Assembly: GCF_000009625.1 (NCBI RefSeq)
Contig: NC_002678.2
Span: 3,070,001 to 3,134,000 of the forward strand
Direction of reading: 5' to 3'
From: Mesorhizobium japonicum MAFF 303099
GTDB taxonomy: Bacteria > Pseudomonadota > Alphaproteobacteria > Rhizobiales > Rhizobiaceae
DNA length: 64,000 nucleotides
The notes under the pieces were generated by a model, which had not been told where the DNA came from, did not search any database, and worked only from the letters and a program-made list of their open reading frames with translations. Below, one piece after another: positions 8,859-17,033 of the stretch (position 1 is its first letter; each line of letters begins with the position of its first letter). The translations under genes and the position numbers were made by a program.

Positions 8859-9989
8859 TCAGGCCCGGCGGCGCTCCGCTTCCGGGTTCTTGCGCACCGC
8901 GAGGAATTCCTTGACCCGGCGGCCGGGTGCTGGACCGCGCACCGGCTTGAAGCCATCATCGAGTTCGCCGGAGAGATCAAGCGTCGGCCGCTTGCCGACG
9001 GCATCGTAATTCTCTTCCAGCCAATCGCTGGCGGCGGTGCGGCCGAGGTCTCTGAGATAGGTCAGGAAGGCCCATTCGGCATTGACCTTCGATGACGCCG
9101 ACAAATCCTTGAACGCCTCGTCGGCGTCGATGCGGTGCATGCGGATGTCGCGGTATTCGCCATGCGGCAGCCGGCCGGCGGCGATCAGTTCCTTGACGAA
9201 GGCGATCGAGCGGAATTCGCGCAGCAGCCCGGCATTGAAGGTGATTTCGTCGATGCGGTTCTGGATCTCGTTGGCGCTCCTGGGCGTCCCTTCGCGCACC
9301 ACCGGATTGATCTGCACCAAGAGCACATCCTCGGTCGCCGCCGTCTTGAAGAACGGATAGAGCGCCGGGTTGCCGCCATAGCCGCCATCCCAATAGGGCA
9401 CGCCCTTGATCTCGACGGCGCGGAACAATTGCGGCAGGCAGGCCGAGGCCATCACCGTGTCGAGGTCGATCTCGCCATCGGAAAAGACCCGCAGCTGCCC
9501 GGTCTCGACATTGGTGGCGGAAATGAACAGCTCCATCGACTTGCAGGCGCGGACATTTTTGAAGTCGATCTCCTGCGCGACCACGTCGCGCAGCGGGTTG
9601 AGGCCGAGCGGGTTGGCGACATAGGGCGAGAACACCCGCGACATCGTGTCGAAGAAGACATAGCCCGGTGTGTTCTCGATCGACCAATTGCCCCAGGCGA
9701 CATCCCACGGCATGCGCTGCACCGGGCTGAACCGGCCTTTTGCCGCCACCGCGCGCCAGAAATCGTCGAGCTTTTGCCGCGCACCGTCGACCCCGCCACG
9801 CACAAATCCATCGGCCAGCGCTACCGCGTTCATCGCGCCGGCGCTGGTGCCGGAAACCGCCGATATCTCCAGCCTGCCGTCCTCCAGCAGCCGGTCGAGC
9901 ACGCCCCAGGAAAAGGCGCCATGCGAGCCGCCGCCCTGAAGCGCGATGTTGATCTTCTTGTTTTCCTCCGCCTTGCCGTTCTTCGTCAT
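8859..9989 (-). CDS. Patatin-like phospholipase
   Basis: A 376-residue lipid acyl hydrolase of the patatin family. The oxyanion-hole motif GGGSHG is near residue 20, the nucleophile motif GTSAG near residue 48, and the catalytic aspartate motif WDGGYGG near residue 200, so the Ser-Asp dyad is intact. The C-terminal third (residues ~270-376) resembles the DUF3734 extension found in some bacterial patatins, which I recall as often occurring near 3-hydroxybutyrate dehydrogenase genes. No signal peptide is visible, so it is probably cytoplasmic. A TGCAGTGCA palindrome lies 68 bp upstream of the start, which may link the gene to the PhaR regulon. The true substrate is unknown. Confidence 0.88.
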   Translation of the reverse strand: MTKNGKAEENKKINIALQGGGSHGAFSWGVLDRLLEDGRLEISAVSGTSAGAMNAVALADGFVRGGVDGARQKLDDFWRAVAAKGRFSPVQRMPWDVAWGNWSIENTPGYVFFDTMSRVFSPYVANPLGLNPLRDVVAQEIDFKNVRACKSMELFISATNVETGQLRVFSDGEIDLDTVMASACLPQLFRAVEIKGVPYWDGGYGGNPALYPFFKTAATEDVLLVQINPVVREGTPRSANEIQNRIDEITFNAGLLREFRSIAFVKELIAAGRLPHGEYRDIRMHRIDADEAFKDLSASSKVNAEWAFLTYLRDLGRTAASDWLEENYDAVGKRPTLDLSGELDDGFKPVRGPAPGRRVKEFLAVRKNPEAERRRA

Positions 9990-10056
9990 GGCGTTCCTGT
10001 CGTCCTGATGCGCCAGCCTGCCCCAACGTCACGGAAGGAAGCAGCTATTGGCGGCC

Positions 10057-10075
10057 TATGTTGCAGTGCAGCATA
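10057..10075. promoter_or_regulatory. TGC-AGT-GCA palindrome upstream of the patatin gene
   Basis: TATGTTGCAGTGCAGCATA is a near-perfect palindrome (TATG.TGCA.TGCA.CATA) starting 68 bp upstream of the patatin start codon. Its core fits the TGC-N3-GCA type of site reported for PhaR in alphaproteobacteria. phaR itself lies 4 kb away in this window. Confidence 0.45.
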
Positions 10076-10189
10076 TAAGGACAGACCAAGGCAAGAACAC
10101 GAACACGGTCGCGTGATCACATGAAATTTCGGTCATGGGAGAAAGCCCTCCCTCGAAGTGGAGAGGCTGTGTCCTTGGATCAGGGATGC

Positions 10190-11278
10190 CTAGGCGACCA
10201 AATCGGGCACCGGGCCGACATAGCGCGATTGCGGACGAATCAGCCGCCCGGTCGTCTGCTGCTCGCGCGCGTGCGCGATCCAGCCGGCAACGCGCCCGGC
10301 GGCAAAGACATTGCTGAAGGCCTGTGGCGGGAAACCCGCCGCTTCCAGCACCAGCGCGGTGTAGAATTCGACATTGGTCTGCAGCGAGCGCTGCGGCTTG
10401 GCAATCCGCAGCACCTCGAGCGCCGTCTTTTCGACCTCCTCGGCGAAAGCCAGCCGGCGGCCGGTCTCGCCCTCGCCGCCAAGCTGCCGAACGACCGCTT
10501 TCAGCACATCGGCGCGCGGATCGCGCACGCGGTAGATGCGGTGGCCGAACCCCATGATCCGTCTGCCTTGCGCGATCTCGTTGCGCAGCCAGCCGGCCGC
10601 ATCGCCATGCGCCTCGATCGCGTCAAGCATCTCGATCACCGGGCCGGGCGCGCCGCCATGCAGCGGTCCCTTGAGCGCGCCGAGCCCGGCCAGCACAGAC
10701 GAGGTCAGGCCGGCCAATGTCGAAGCGACGACGCGCGTGGCGAAGGTCGAGGCGTTGAGGCCGTGGTCGCAGACGGTCACCAGATAGGTGTCGAGCGCTT
10801 TTGCCAATGCCGGCGACGGAACGGAACCCCTGAGCATCCGCAACATGTCGGCGGCATGGGCGGCCTTGCCGTCCGGCGCAACTGGCTGCTCGCCGCGCTG
10901 CAGGCGCAGCAAGGCAGGCGTCAGCACGGCGGGCGCCGCGATCAGCCGCAGCGCGTCCGCCAGTGTTTCGCCGTCCGGCAGCAGAGCCATGCCGGCGCGC
11001 ATGGCGCTGTAGATGTCGAGTGGCGCCAGCAGCGGCAACGAAGGCTGAAGCCGTTCGAACACATCGACACGCGCCTCACCCAGTTGCGCCGCCAGTTCGG
11101 CATCGCCAGCCAGATCCTCGAAAAAGCCGTCGAGCAACAGCCGGACGACCTGCGGAAAGCTCCATCGTCCGGCCAGTTCCGCCAGCGAATGACCACGGAT
11201 CGTCAGGCGGCCGCCCAGACCATCCACGTCGGACAGCACGGTTTCGGCCGCCACCACATCATCGAGCCCATTCGCCAT
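10190..11278 (-). CDS. Citrate synthase-family protein (condensing enzyme)
   Basis: A 362-residue member of the citrate/2-methylcitrate synthase family. Two of three catalytic positions are clear: the first histidine in GPLHGGAPGPV and the second in GFGHRIYRVRDPRA. At the third position, where the family normally has an aspartate in NVDFY, this protein has glutamate (NVEFYTAL). The start at 11278 is supported by a good ribosome-binding site (AAGGAGA). Divergent from it, 93 bp away, is a second citrate-synthase-family gene with a DNA-binding domain, so the two may form a pair. The acyl-CoA substrate cannot be told; a role in the main TCA cycle is not implied. Confidence 0.85.
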   Translation of the reverse strand: MANGLDDVVAAETVLSDVDGLGGRLTIRGHSLAELAGRWSFPQVVRLLLDGFFEDLAGDAELAAQLGEARVDVFERLQPSLPLLAPLDIYSAMRAGMALLPDGETLADALRLIAAPAVLTPALLRLQRGEQPVAPDGKAAHAADMLRMLRGSVPSPALAKALDTYLVTVCDHGLNASTFATRVVASTLAGLTSSVLAGLGALKGPLHGGAPGPVIEMLDAIEAHGDAAGWLRNEIAQGRRIMGFGHRIYRVRDPRADVLKAVVRQLGGEGETGRRLAFAEEVEKTALEVLRIAKPQRSLQTNVEFYTALVLEAAGFPPQAFSNVFAAGRVAGWIAHAREQQTTGRLIRPQSRYVGPVPDLVA

Positions 11279-11318
11279 AGCCTTGTCTCCTTGAAGCATG
11301 CCCGGATCGGAGATAAGG

Positions 11319-11348
11319 CTGATCAACCTAAGCATCAATCTTGATCAA
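11319..11348. promoter_or_regulatory. Paired TGATCA sites between the divergent citrate-synthase genes
   Basis: CTGATCAA (11319-11326) and TTGATCAA (11341-11348) are two copies of a palindromic TGATCA core spaced exactly 22 bp, about two helical turns. The gap between the two divergent genes is only 93 bp, so both promoters overlap this spot. The pair is a plausible operator for the helix-turn-helix protein encoded to the right. Confidence 0.45.
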
Positions 11349-11371
11349 TAGAATCAATATCAGAGCCCAAA

Positions 11372-12511
11372 ATGTCGGAATGGTTATCGCGGGAAGAGGC
11401 GCTGGAAAGGCTTAGGGTGCGGCCGCAGACGCTCTATGCCTATGTCAGCCGCGGGCGCATCGGCATGCGCCCCGACCGGGCCGATCCGCGCCGCAGCCAG
11501 TATCGCGCCGACGACATCGCGGCGCTGGCAACACGCCGGGCGCGCGGACGCAGCCCCTCGGCCATCGCCGAAAGCGCGATTGCCTGGGGCGAGCCGTCGA
11601 TCGCAACGGCGATTTCGACCGTCTGGCACGGTCACCTCATCTATCGGGGCCGGGACGCCGCCGTGCTGTCCGACAATGCCACGCTGGAAGAGACCGCCGC
11701 CGTGCTTTGGGGCCTGCCTGAACCGATCCGCTTCGAGGCGCCGGCGCCGGATGCACCGCGCCAGCCCGGCCGAGCCTCGGCCTTTGCGCAACTTGCCTTG
11801 CTCGCCGGCCAGGCTCGGCCTTCGCTAGGACGCAGCGCCGCTTCGTTATGTGCCGACGCCGCGCGCGCAATCGGTGTGCTGGCCGGCGCCCTCGGTGCCG
11901 AAGCGGGGCCGGATCCGGTGCATCGGCGATTGGCGCGGGGCTGGTCAGTGGATGATGCCGGTGCGGATGCGATCCGGCGCGCCCTTGTCCTGCTTGCCGA
12001 TCATGAACTCAACGCATCGACCTTCGCTGCCCGCGTGGCGGCCTCGACCGGGGCATCGCCTGCCGCATGCCTGCTGGCGGGCCTGGCAACGCTATCCGGC
12101 CCGCGCCATGGCGGCGCCGGCGAGGCAGTGATGCAACTCGCCGAGGATGCCGCAAGACACGGCGCCGATGCGGCGATCCGGCGCTGGCTCGGCCACGACC
12201 GGCCGCTGCCGGCATTCGGTCATCCGCTTTATCCGGACGGGGATCCCCGTACCACCGCACTTTCGGCAGCTATCCCTGTCGACGAGACGCTGCAGCAGTT
12301 GGAAAAGGCCGCCATTGCCATGACCGGCGCGCGCCCGAACATCGACTTCGCCCTGGCTGCGCTGACGCGCGGTCTTGGCTTGCCGCGCGATGCGCCGTTC
12401 CAGCTGTTCGCGCTCGGGCGCAGTGTTGGCTGGGCCGCCCATATGGTCGAGCAGATCGTCAGCGGCAGCATCATCCGGCCGCGCGGCCGCTATGAAGGGC
12501 TGTTGCCCTGA
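11372..12511 (+). CDS. Citrate synthase-family protein with N-terminal helix-turn-helix domain
   Basis: A 379-residue fusion. Residues ~1-60 look like a MerR/excisionase-type DNA-binding domain: WLSREEALERLRVRPQTLYA followed by a wing-like basic region (RADPRRSQYRADDIAAL). Residues ~75-379 are a citrate synthase fold with all three catalytic positions kept: GPRHGGAGEAV, AFGHPLYPDGDPRT and NIDFALAAL. The protein may therefore be both an enzyme and a DNA-binding protein. It is divergent from another family member, with paired TGATCA sites between them. Regulation by the fused domain is inference. The ribosome-binding site is weak. Confidence 0.83.
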   Translation: MSEWLSREEALERLRVRPQTLYAYVSRGRIGMRPDRADPRRSQYRADDIAALATRRARGRSPSAIAESAIAWGEPSIATAISTVWHGHLIYRGRDAAVLSDNATLEETAAVLWGLPEPIRFEAPAPDAPRQPGRASAFAQLALLAGQARPSLGRSAASLCADAARAIGVLAGALGAEAGPDPVHRRLARGWSVDDAGADAIRRALVLLADHELNASTFAARVAASTGASPAACLLAGLATLSGPRHGGAGEAVMQLAEDAARHGADAAIRRWLGHDRPLPAFGHPLYPDGDPRTTALSAAIPVDETLQQLEKAAIAMTGARPNIDFALAALTRGLGLPRDAPFQLFALGRSVGWAAHMVEQIVSGSIIRPRGRYEGLLP

Positions 12512-12526
12512 CGGCGTGCGAAGTCG

Positions 12527-13525
12527 TCAGGCGGAGTTGGCATTGGTCCCGAACCGCGCCCGGTACGCGGCGGGCGTCGTGGCGAATTGCCGGCGGAAAT
12601 GATGCCGCAACGTCGCCGCCGCGCCAAAGCCGGCGGTCTCGGCAATCCGCTCGATCGGCAAGGCGGTGTCTTCCAGCAGCGTGCGCGCCCTCGAAAGCCG
12701 CTCCGAGAGCAGCCAGCGCGCCGGCGTGACACCGGTCGCGGCCGCGAACCGGCGCAAAAATGTCCGCTCGCTCATCCCCGCCAGGTCGGCCAGGGTGGCG
12801 ACGGGATAGTCGGCGGCAATGTCGGCACGCATTCTGTCGATCAACGGTCCAAGCCGGCCGCGTTCGTGTGGCTCGGGAACGGAACTCTCGACATACTGTG
12901 CCTGGCCGCCGTCGCGGTGTGGCGGCACGACCAGGCGGCGCGCCACCATATTGGCCGCCTTGGTGCCGAAGTCGCGCCGCACCAGATGCAGGCACAGGTC
13001 GATGCCCGCCGCGCTGCCGGCCGATGTCAGCACATTCCCCTCGTCGATGTACAGGACATCCGGAACCACGGTGATGTCGGGATACATCTCCCTCAGCCTG
13101 TCGCTGTAGCGCCAATGCGTGGTTGCCTTCTTGCCTGACAGCAGGCCAGCCGCGGCCAGCACGAAGACGCCGGAGCAGATGGACAGGATGCGTGCGCCCC
13201 GCTCACTGGCCGCCCGAAGCGCCTCGATCAGCAATGGCGGCACCGGACAGTCCACACCGCGCCATCCCGGCACGATCACCGTACCGGCCTCGCCGATCAG
13301 ATCGGGTCCGCCATCGGCGACGATGCGCACGCCGCCCATCGCACGCATTTCGCCGGCATCGATGCCGGCGACGGCAAAACGGTACCAATCCGAACCCATT
13401 TCCGGCCTGGGCAAGGCGAACATCTCGGCCGCCACGCCGAACTCGAACGTGCACAGCCCGTCATAGGCAATGGCAACGACAAGCCTATTGGAAGGGGGCC
13501 GATCGGCAGGGGGCGCATTTGGCAT
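12527..13525 (-). CDS. GlxA/FtrA-family AraC-type transcriptional regulator
   Basis: A 332-residue regulator with two parts. Residues ~12-190 form a DJ-1/PfpI-like amidase-type domain with the elbow cysteine in ILSICSGVFVLAAAGLL. Residues ~225-330 hold two AraC helix-turn-helix motifs, including LADLAGMSERTFLRRFAAAT and IERIAETAGFGAAATLRHHF. The N-terminal domain usually senses a small molecule and is rarely catalytic. The ATG at 13525 is chosen over an upstream frame opening at 13615. The neighbouring divergent rhodanese gene is a likely target. Confidence 0.88.
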   Translation of the reverse strand: MPNAPPADRPPSNRLVVAIAYDGLCTFEFGVAAEMFALPRPEMGSDWYRFAVAGIDAGEMRAMGGVRIVADGGPDLIGEAGTVIVPGWRGVDCPVPPLLIEALRAASERGARILSICSGVFVLAAAGLLSGKKATTHWRYSDRLREMYPDITVVPDVLYIDEGNVLTSAGSAAGIDLCLHLVRRDFGTKAANMVARRLVVPPHRDGGQAQYVESSVPEPHERGRLGPLIDRMRADIAADYPVATLADLAGMSERTFLRRFAAATGVTPARWLLSERLSRARTLLEDTALPIERIAETAGFGAAATLRHHFRRQFATTPAAYRARFGTNANSA

Positions 13526-13590
13526 GATCTTGACGATATATGGCAAAGCTGCCAGCTGCAATCGCCCCGTCCGGTGCGCTACCTCAACTT

Positions 13591-13634
13591 CATCAGCGAT
13601 GGAGACCAGCTCCATCAGCGATGGAGACCCTTAA
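13591..13634 (+). repeat. 22-bp tandem duplication covering the rhodanese ribosome-binding site
   Basis: CATCAGCGATGGAGACC occurs twice, at 13591-13607 and 13613-13629, in a 22-bp tandem period. The GGAGA in the second copy is about 8 bp before the rhodanese ATG and probably serves as its ribosome-binding site. The duplication therefore doubles that signal. Confidence 0.75.
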
Positions 13635-14053
13635 TGAGCTATGTGACAGACGTTCCAGCGGCCTCGCCGGGGATTGCCCGCGACCATTTCCTGCACCGGC
13701 TTTCCGTCGAGACGGACTGTTCCGATGTCGCCGCGACGCTGCGCGGTGGAAAGCCGGACTTCGTGCTCCTGCATGTGGTCGGTTCGCCGGATGCCTATGA
13801 GCGCCGCCATGTGCCGGGCGCGCTGCACCTGCCGCACCACGAGATATCGGCCGAGCGGATGGCTGAATGGCCGGCAGGCACGCTGTTCGTGGTCTATTGC
13901 GCCGGACCGCATTGCAATGGCGCGGACCGGGCGGCCTTCAAACTGGCCAGCCTCGGCCTGCCGGTCAAGATCATGATCGGCGGCATTTCAGGCTGGCAGG
14001 ACGAAGAGCTTCCTTTCGCCTCGGGCAGGGAGCCTGGCGCTCTGCGGGCGTGA
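13634..14053 (+). CDS. Rhodanese-like domain protein
   Basis: A 139-residue single rhodanese domain (sulfurtransferase fold). It has the CH2A-type element DAYERRHVPGALHLPHHEI and the active-site loop VVYCAGPHCNGADRAA with the catalytic cysteine. The loop CAGPHCNG carries a second cysteine. No signal peptide is seen, so it is cytoplasmic. I chose the ATG at 13634 because of the GGAGA just upstream; an earlier ATG at 13574 would add 20 residues with no domain content. It is divergent from the GlxA-type regulator and may be under its control. The sulfur donor and acceptor are unknown. Confidence 0.85.
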   Translation: MSYVTDVPAASPGIARDHFLHRLSVETDCSDVAATLRGGKPDFVLLHVVGSPDAYERRHVPGALHLPHHEISAERMAEWPAGTLFVVYCAGPHCNGADRAAFKLASLGLPVKIMIGGISGWQDEELPFASGREPGALRA

Positions 14054-14075
14054 TTTGGCCTTGCCGGCCGGCCGT

Positions 14076-14687
14076 TCACGACATCGTGTCGAGCTTGCGC
14101 TGCATGGCAGCGATCTGGTCCTTCAACTGCTGCAGATCGTCGGATTTCTCCGGCGGCGCGTCCTTCCTGGCCGGCTCAGTGGGGGCCGCGGCCGGCGCCG
14201 AGCCCGCGGGCGGGAAAGGCGTGAACAGCCGCATCGCGTTCTGGAACATTTCCATGTTGCGGCGGGTCTGTTCTTCCAGTGCCTTGATCGGCGTCGCCAT
14301 CTTCATCACATCGAGCGGCGACTTGCCGATGGCGCCCTTCATCTGCTCGCGAAAGCGCTCCTGCTCCTTGGAGAAGGCGATCATCGACTGTTCGAGGAAG
14401 CTCGGCACGATCATCTGCATCTGGTCGCCGTAGAAGGCGATCAGCTGGCGCAGGAACGGGATCGGCAGCATGTTCTGCCCATCCTTGTTTTCCAGCTCGA
14501 AAATGATCTGGGTCAGCACCGGATGCGTGATGTCGTCGCCGGTCTTGGCGTCCTGGACGGTGAATTCCTCGCCCTTCTTGACCATGTCGGCCAGATCCTC
14601 GAGCGTCACATAGGTGCTCGTCCCCGTATTATAGAGGCGGCGATTGGCGTATTTCTTGATAATGATCGGATCGTCTTTTGCGGCCAT
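14076..14687 (-). CDS. phaR: PhaR, polyhydroxyalkanoate synthesis repressor
   Basis: A 203-residue DNA- and PHB-binding regulator (AniA in older rhizobial work). The N-terminal PHB/PHA accumulation domain is unmistakable: IIIKKYANRRLYNTGTSTYV, then the LEDLADMVKKGEEFTVQDAK and DITHPVLTQIIFE segments. The C-terminal part is helical with an Ala/Pro-rich stretch and a terminal coiled segment (LQQLKDQIAAMQRKLDTMS). Two ATGs lie close together; the one at 14687 (MAAKDD) has GGGGAGG six bases upstream and is preferred over 14693. The family represses PHB genes until free polymer titrates the protein. It is divergent from phaA-phaB, with candidate binding palindromes between. Confidence 0.95.
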   Translation of the reverse strand: MAAKDDPIIIKKYANRRLYNTGTSTYVTLEDLADMVKKGEEFTVQDAKTGDDITHPVLTQIIFELENKDGQNMLPIPFLRQLIAFYGDQMQMIVPSFLEQSMIAFSKEQERFREQMKGAIGKSPLDVMKMATPIKALEEQTRRNMEMFQNAMRLFTPFPPAGSAPAAAPTEPARKDAPPEKSDDLQQLKDQIAAMQRKLDTMS

Positions 14688-14810
14688 CTGCATCCTCCCC
14701 GGACACCGGCGCGCCTGAGTAAGCAGCCGGTAACGATTGCGCCTTTTTTGAAGATATGCGCAAAAGCCTCATAATTCCAAGCAGTTTGTGCAGTGCGGGA
14801 TCATATAATG

Positions 14811-14841
14811 CTGCATAGCAGGCAAAATATGCTGCGCAGCA
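14811..14841. promoter_or_regulatory. Candidate PhaR-binding palindromes upstream of phaA
   Basis: CTGC-ATA-GCAG (14811-14821) and the perfect palindrome TGCTGCGCAGCA (14830-14841) lie in the phaR-phaA gap. The first fits exactly the CTGC-N3-GCAG form described for PhaR. The spacing suggests two adjacent protein contacts. They may control phaAB and phaR together. Confidence 0.55.
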
Positions 14842-14983
14842 ACGGCCCGCCCGCCGGCATGGCGGTGCGCGACCTGCTTGCGGCGCATGGGCGCCATGCC
14901 GATTTCCGGTTTGACTTGGGGTTGGGAAAGGGCAAGAAAAGTCCTCAACGACAGAACAACATCCTTGAAGTCTGGAGAAGAAA

Positions 14984-16162
14984 ATGTCCGATTCCATCGT
15001 CATTGCCAGCGCCGCGCGCACGGCCGTCGGCTCCTTCAACGGCGCGTTTGCCGCCACGCCCGCGCATGAGCTCGGTGCCGTCGTCATCAAGGAACTTCTA
15101 TCGCGCGCGGGTGTCGAGGCAGCCGAGGTCGACGAGGTCATCCTCGGCCAGGTGCTGACGGCGGCCCAGGGCCAGAACCCAGCCCGCCAGGCTTCTATCA
15201 TTGCCGGCCTGCCCAAGGAGACCACCGCCTGGGGCCTCAACCAGGTTTGCGGCTCGGGCCTGCGCGCCATCGCGCTCGGCATGCAGCAGATCGCCACCGG
15301 CGACGCCAAGGTTATCATCGCCGGCGGCCAGGAATCGATGTCGCTGTCGCCGCACGCCGAGCATCTGCGCGCCGGCGTCAAGATGGGCGACTACAAGATG
15401 ATCGACACCATGATCAAGGACGGCCTGTGGGACGCCTTCAACGGCTACCACATGGGCAACACCGCCGAAAACGTCGCCCGCCAGTTCCAGATCACCCGCG
15501 ACGATCAGGACCAGTTCGCGCTGGCCTCGCAGAACAAGGCCGAGGCCGCGCAGAAGGCCGGCAAGTTCAAGGACGAGATCGTCGCCTTCACCATCAAGGG
15601 CAAGAAGGGCGACACCATCGTCGACCAGGATGAATACATCCGTCATGGCGCCACGCTCGACGCCATGACCAAGCTGAAGCCTGCCTTCGACAAGGACGGC
15701 ACGGTGACCGCCGCCAACGCCTCCGGCATCAATGACGGTGCGGCCGGCGCGCTGCTGATGAGCGAAGCGGAGGCCGCAAGGCGCGGCATCACACCGCTGG
15801 CGCGCATCGCGTCCTGGGCAACCGCCGGCGTCGATCCGGCGATCATGGGCACCGGCCCGATCCCCGCCTCGCGCAAGGCTTTGGAGAAGGCCGGCTGGTC
15901 GGCCGGCGATCTCGACCTGGTCGAGGCCAACGAGGCATTCGCCGCGCAGGCCTGCGCCGTCAACAAGGGCATGGGCTGGGATCCCTCGATCGTCAATGTC
16001 AATGGCGGCGCCATCGCCATCGGCCATCCGATCGGCGCCTCGGGCGCCCGCGTCTTCAACACGCTGGTCTACGAGATGCGCCGCCGCGGCGCCAAGAAGG
16101 GCCTCGCCACGCTGTGCATTGGCGGCGGCATGGGCGTCGCCATGTGCGTGGAAGCCCTCTGA
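14984..16162 (+). CDS. phaA: Acetyl-CoA acetyltransferase (beta-ketothiolase) PhaA
   Basis: A 392-residue biosynthetic thiolase that condenses two acetyl-CoA to acetoacetyl-CoA, the first step of polyhydroxybutyrate synthesis. The acylated cysteine is in [11 protein letters not shown] near residue 89, the histidine in [15 protein letters not shown] near residue 350, and the second cysteine in CIGGGMG near the C-terminus. The length matches the family. GGAGAAGAAA before the ATG is a good ribosome-binding site. phaB follows 90 bp downstream, and phaR is divergent. Confidence 0.97.
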   Translation: MSDSIVIASAARTAVGSFNGAFAATPAHELGAVVIKELLSRAGVEAAEVDEVILGQVLTAAQGQNPARQASIIAGLPKETTAWGLNQVCGSGLRAIALGMQQIATGDAKVIIAGGQESMSLSPHAEHLRAGVKMGDYKMIDTMIKDGLWDAFNGYHMGNTAENVARQFQITRDDQDQFALASQNKAEAAQKAGKFKDEIVAFTIKGKKGDTIVDQDEYIRHGATLDAMTKLKPAFDKDGTVTAANASGINDGAAGALLMSEAEAARRGITPLARIASWATAGVDPAIMGTGPIPASRKALEKAGWSAGDLDLVEANEAFAAQACAVNKGMGWDPSIVNVNGGAIAIGHPIGASGARVFNTLVYEMRRRGAKKGLATLCIGGGMGVAMCVEAL

Positions 16163-16252
16163 GAAAACGATGACCGGGCGGCGCGAGCCGCCCGTTCCAT
16201 ATCCAGTGACTGCCAAGCCCGAAAACAGGGCGATATCAAAAAGGGGAAATGC

Positions 16253-16978
16253 ATGACCAAGGTTGCAATCGTCACGGGCGGATCGCGCGGTATCGGCGCG
16301 GCGATCTCGATCGCTTTGAAGTCCGCCGGCTATTCGGTTGCCGCGAACTATGCCGGCAATGACGAGGCGGCGGCGAAGTTCAAGGCCGAGACCGGCATTC
16401 CGGTCTACAAATGGTCGGTCGCCGACTATGACGCTTGCGCCGCCGGCATCAAACAGGTCGAGGCCGACCTCGGCCCGGTCTCGGTGCTGGTCAACAATGC
16501 CGGCATCACCCGCGATGCCATGTTCCACAAGATCACCCGCGACCAGTGGAAAGAAGTTATCGACACCAATCTGTCCGGCGTCTTCAACATGACGCATCCG
16601 CTGTGGAACGGCATGCGCGACCGCAAGTTCGGCCGCGTCATCACCATCTCCTCGATCAACGGCCAGAAGGGCCAGGCCGGCCAGGTCAACTATTCCGCCG
16701 CCAAGGCCGGCGACATCGGCTTCTCGAAGGCGCTCGCCCAGGAGGGCGCTCGCGCGGGCATCACCGTCAACGTCATCTGCCCCGGCTACATCGCCACCGA
16801 AATGGTCAAGGCCATCGACGAGAAGGTGCTCAACGAGCGCATCCTGCCGCAGATCCCGGTCGGCCGCCTCGGCGAGCCGGAAGAGATCGCACGCTGCGTC
16901 GTCTTCCTCGCCTCGCAGGATGCCGGCTTCATCACCGGCTCGACCATCACGGCCAATGGCGGCCAGTACTTCGTCTGA
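16253..16978 (+). CDS. phaB: Acetoacetyl-CoA reductase PhaB
   Basis: A 241-residue short-chain dehydrogenase that reduces acetoacetyl-CoA to (R)-3-hydroxybutyryl-CoA, the monomer for PHB synthase. It has the Rossmann motif TGGSRGIG at residues 8-15, the NNAG motif (VLVNNAGITRDAMFHK), the catalytic serine in ISSINGQKGQ and the YSAAKAG tyrosine-lysine pair near residue 150. The length is typical. AAAAAGGGGAAATGC gives a strong ribosome-binding site. It is cotranscribed with phaA by position. PHB synthase itself is not in the window. Confidence 0.96.
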   Translation: MTKVAIVTGGSRGIGAAISIALKSAGYSVAANYAGNDEAAAKFKAETGIPVYKWSVADYDACAAGIKQVEADLGPVSVLVNNAGITRDAMFHKITRDQWKEVIDTNLSGVFNMTHPLWNGMRDRKFGRVITISSINGQKGQAGQVNYSAAKAGDIGFSKALAQEGARAGITVNVICPGYIATEMVKAIDEKVLNERILPQIPVGRLGEPEEIARCVVFLASQDAGFITGSTITANGGQYFV

Positions 16979-17007
16979 GGCTTCCGGAGGCTCGGCAGAG
17001 GTCTGCT

Positions 17008-17033
17008 CGCCTGACAATCGACATTGTCAGGCG
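17008..17033. terminator. Palindromic terminator between phaB and the FAD monooxygenase
   Basis: CGCCTGACAAT and ATTGTCAGGCG form an 11-bp perfect stem with a four-base loop. GAGTTTTAG follows on the plus strand. It lies between convergent genes and overlaps the last codons and stop of the monooxygenase gene, so it could act for both. Confidence 0.55.

Noticed and set aside
13591..13629. Two 17-bp repeats considered as a minimal CRISPR array
   Set aside because: Only two copies, 5 bp between them, no cas genes; a simple tandem duplication explains it.
15098..17017. A 639-codon open frame on the minus strand opposite phaA and phaB
   Set aside because: It mirrors codon-biased GC-rich genes on the other strand, has Asp/Gly/Arg-rich shadow composition and no ribosome-binding site or family motif.
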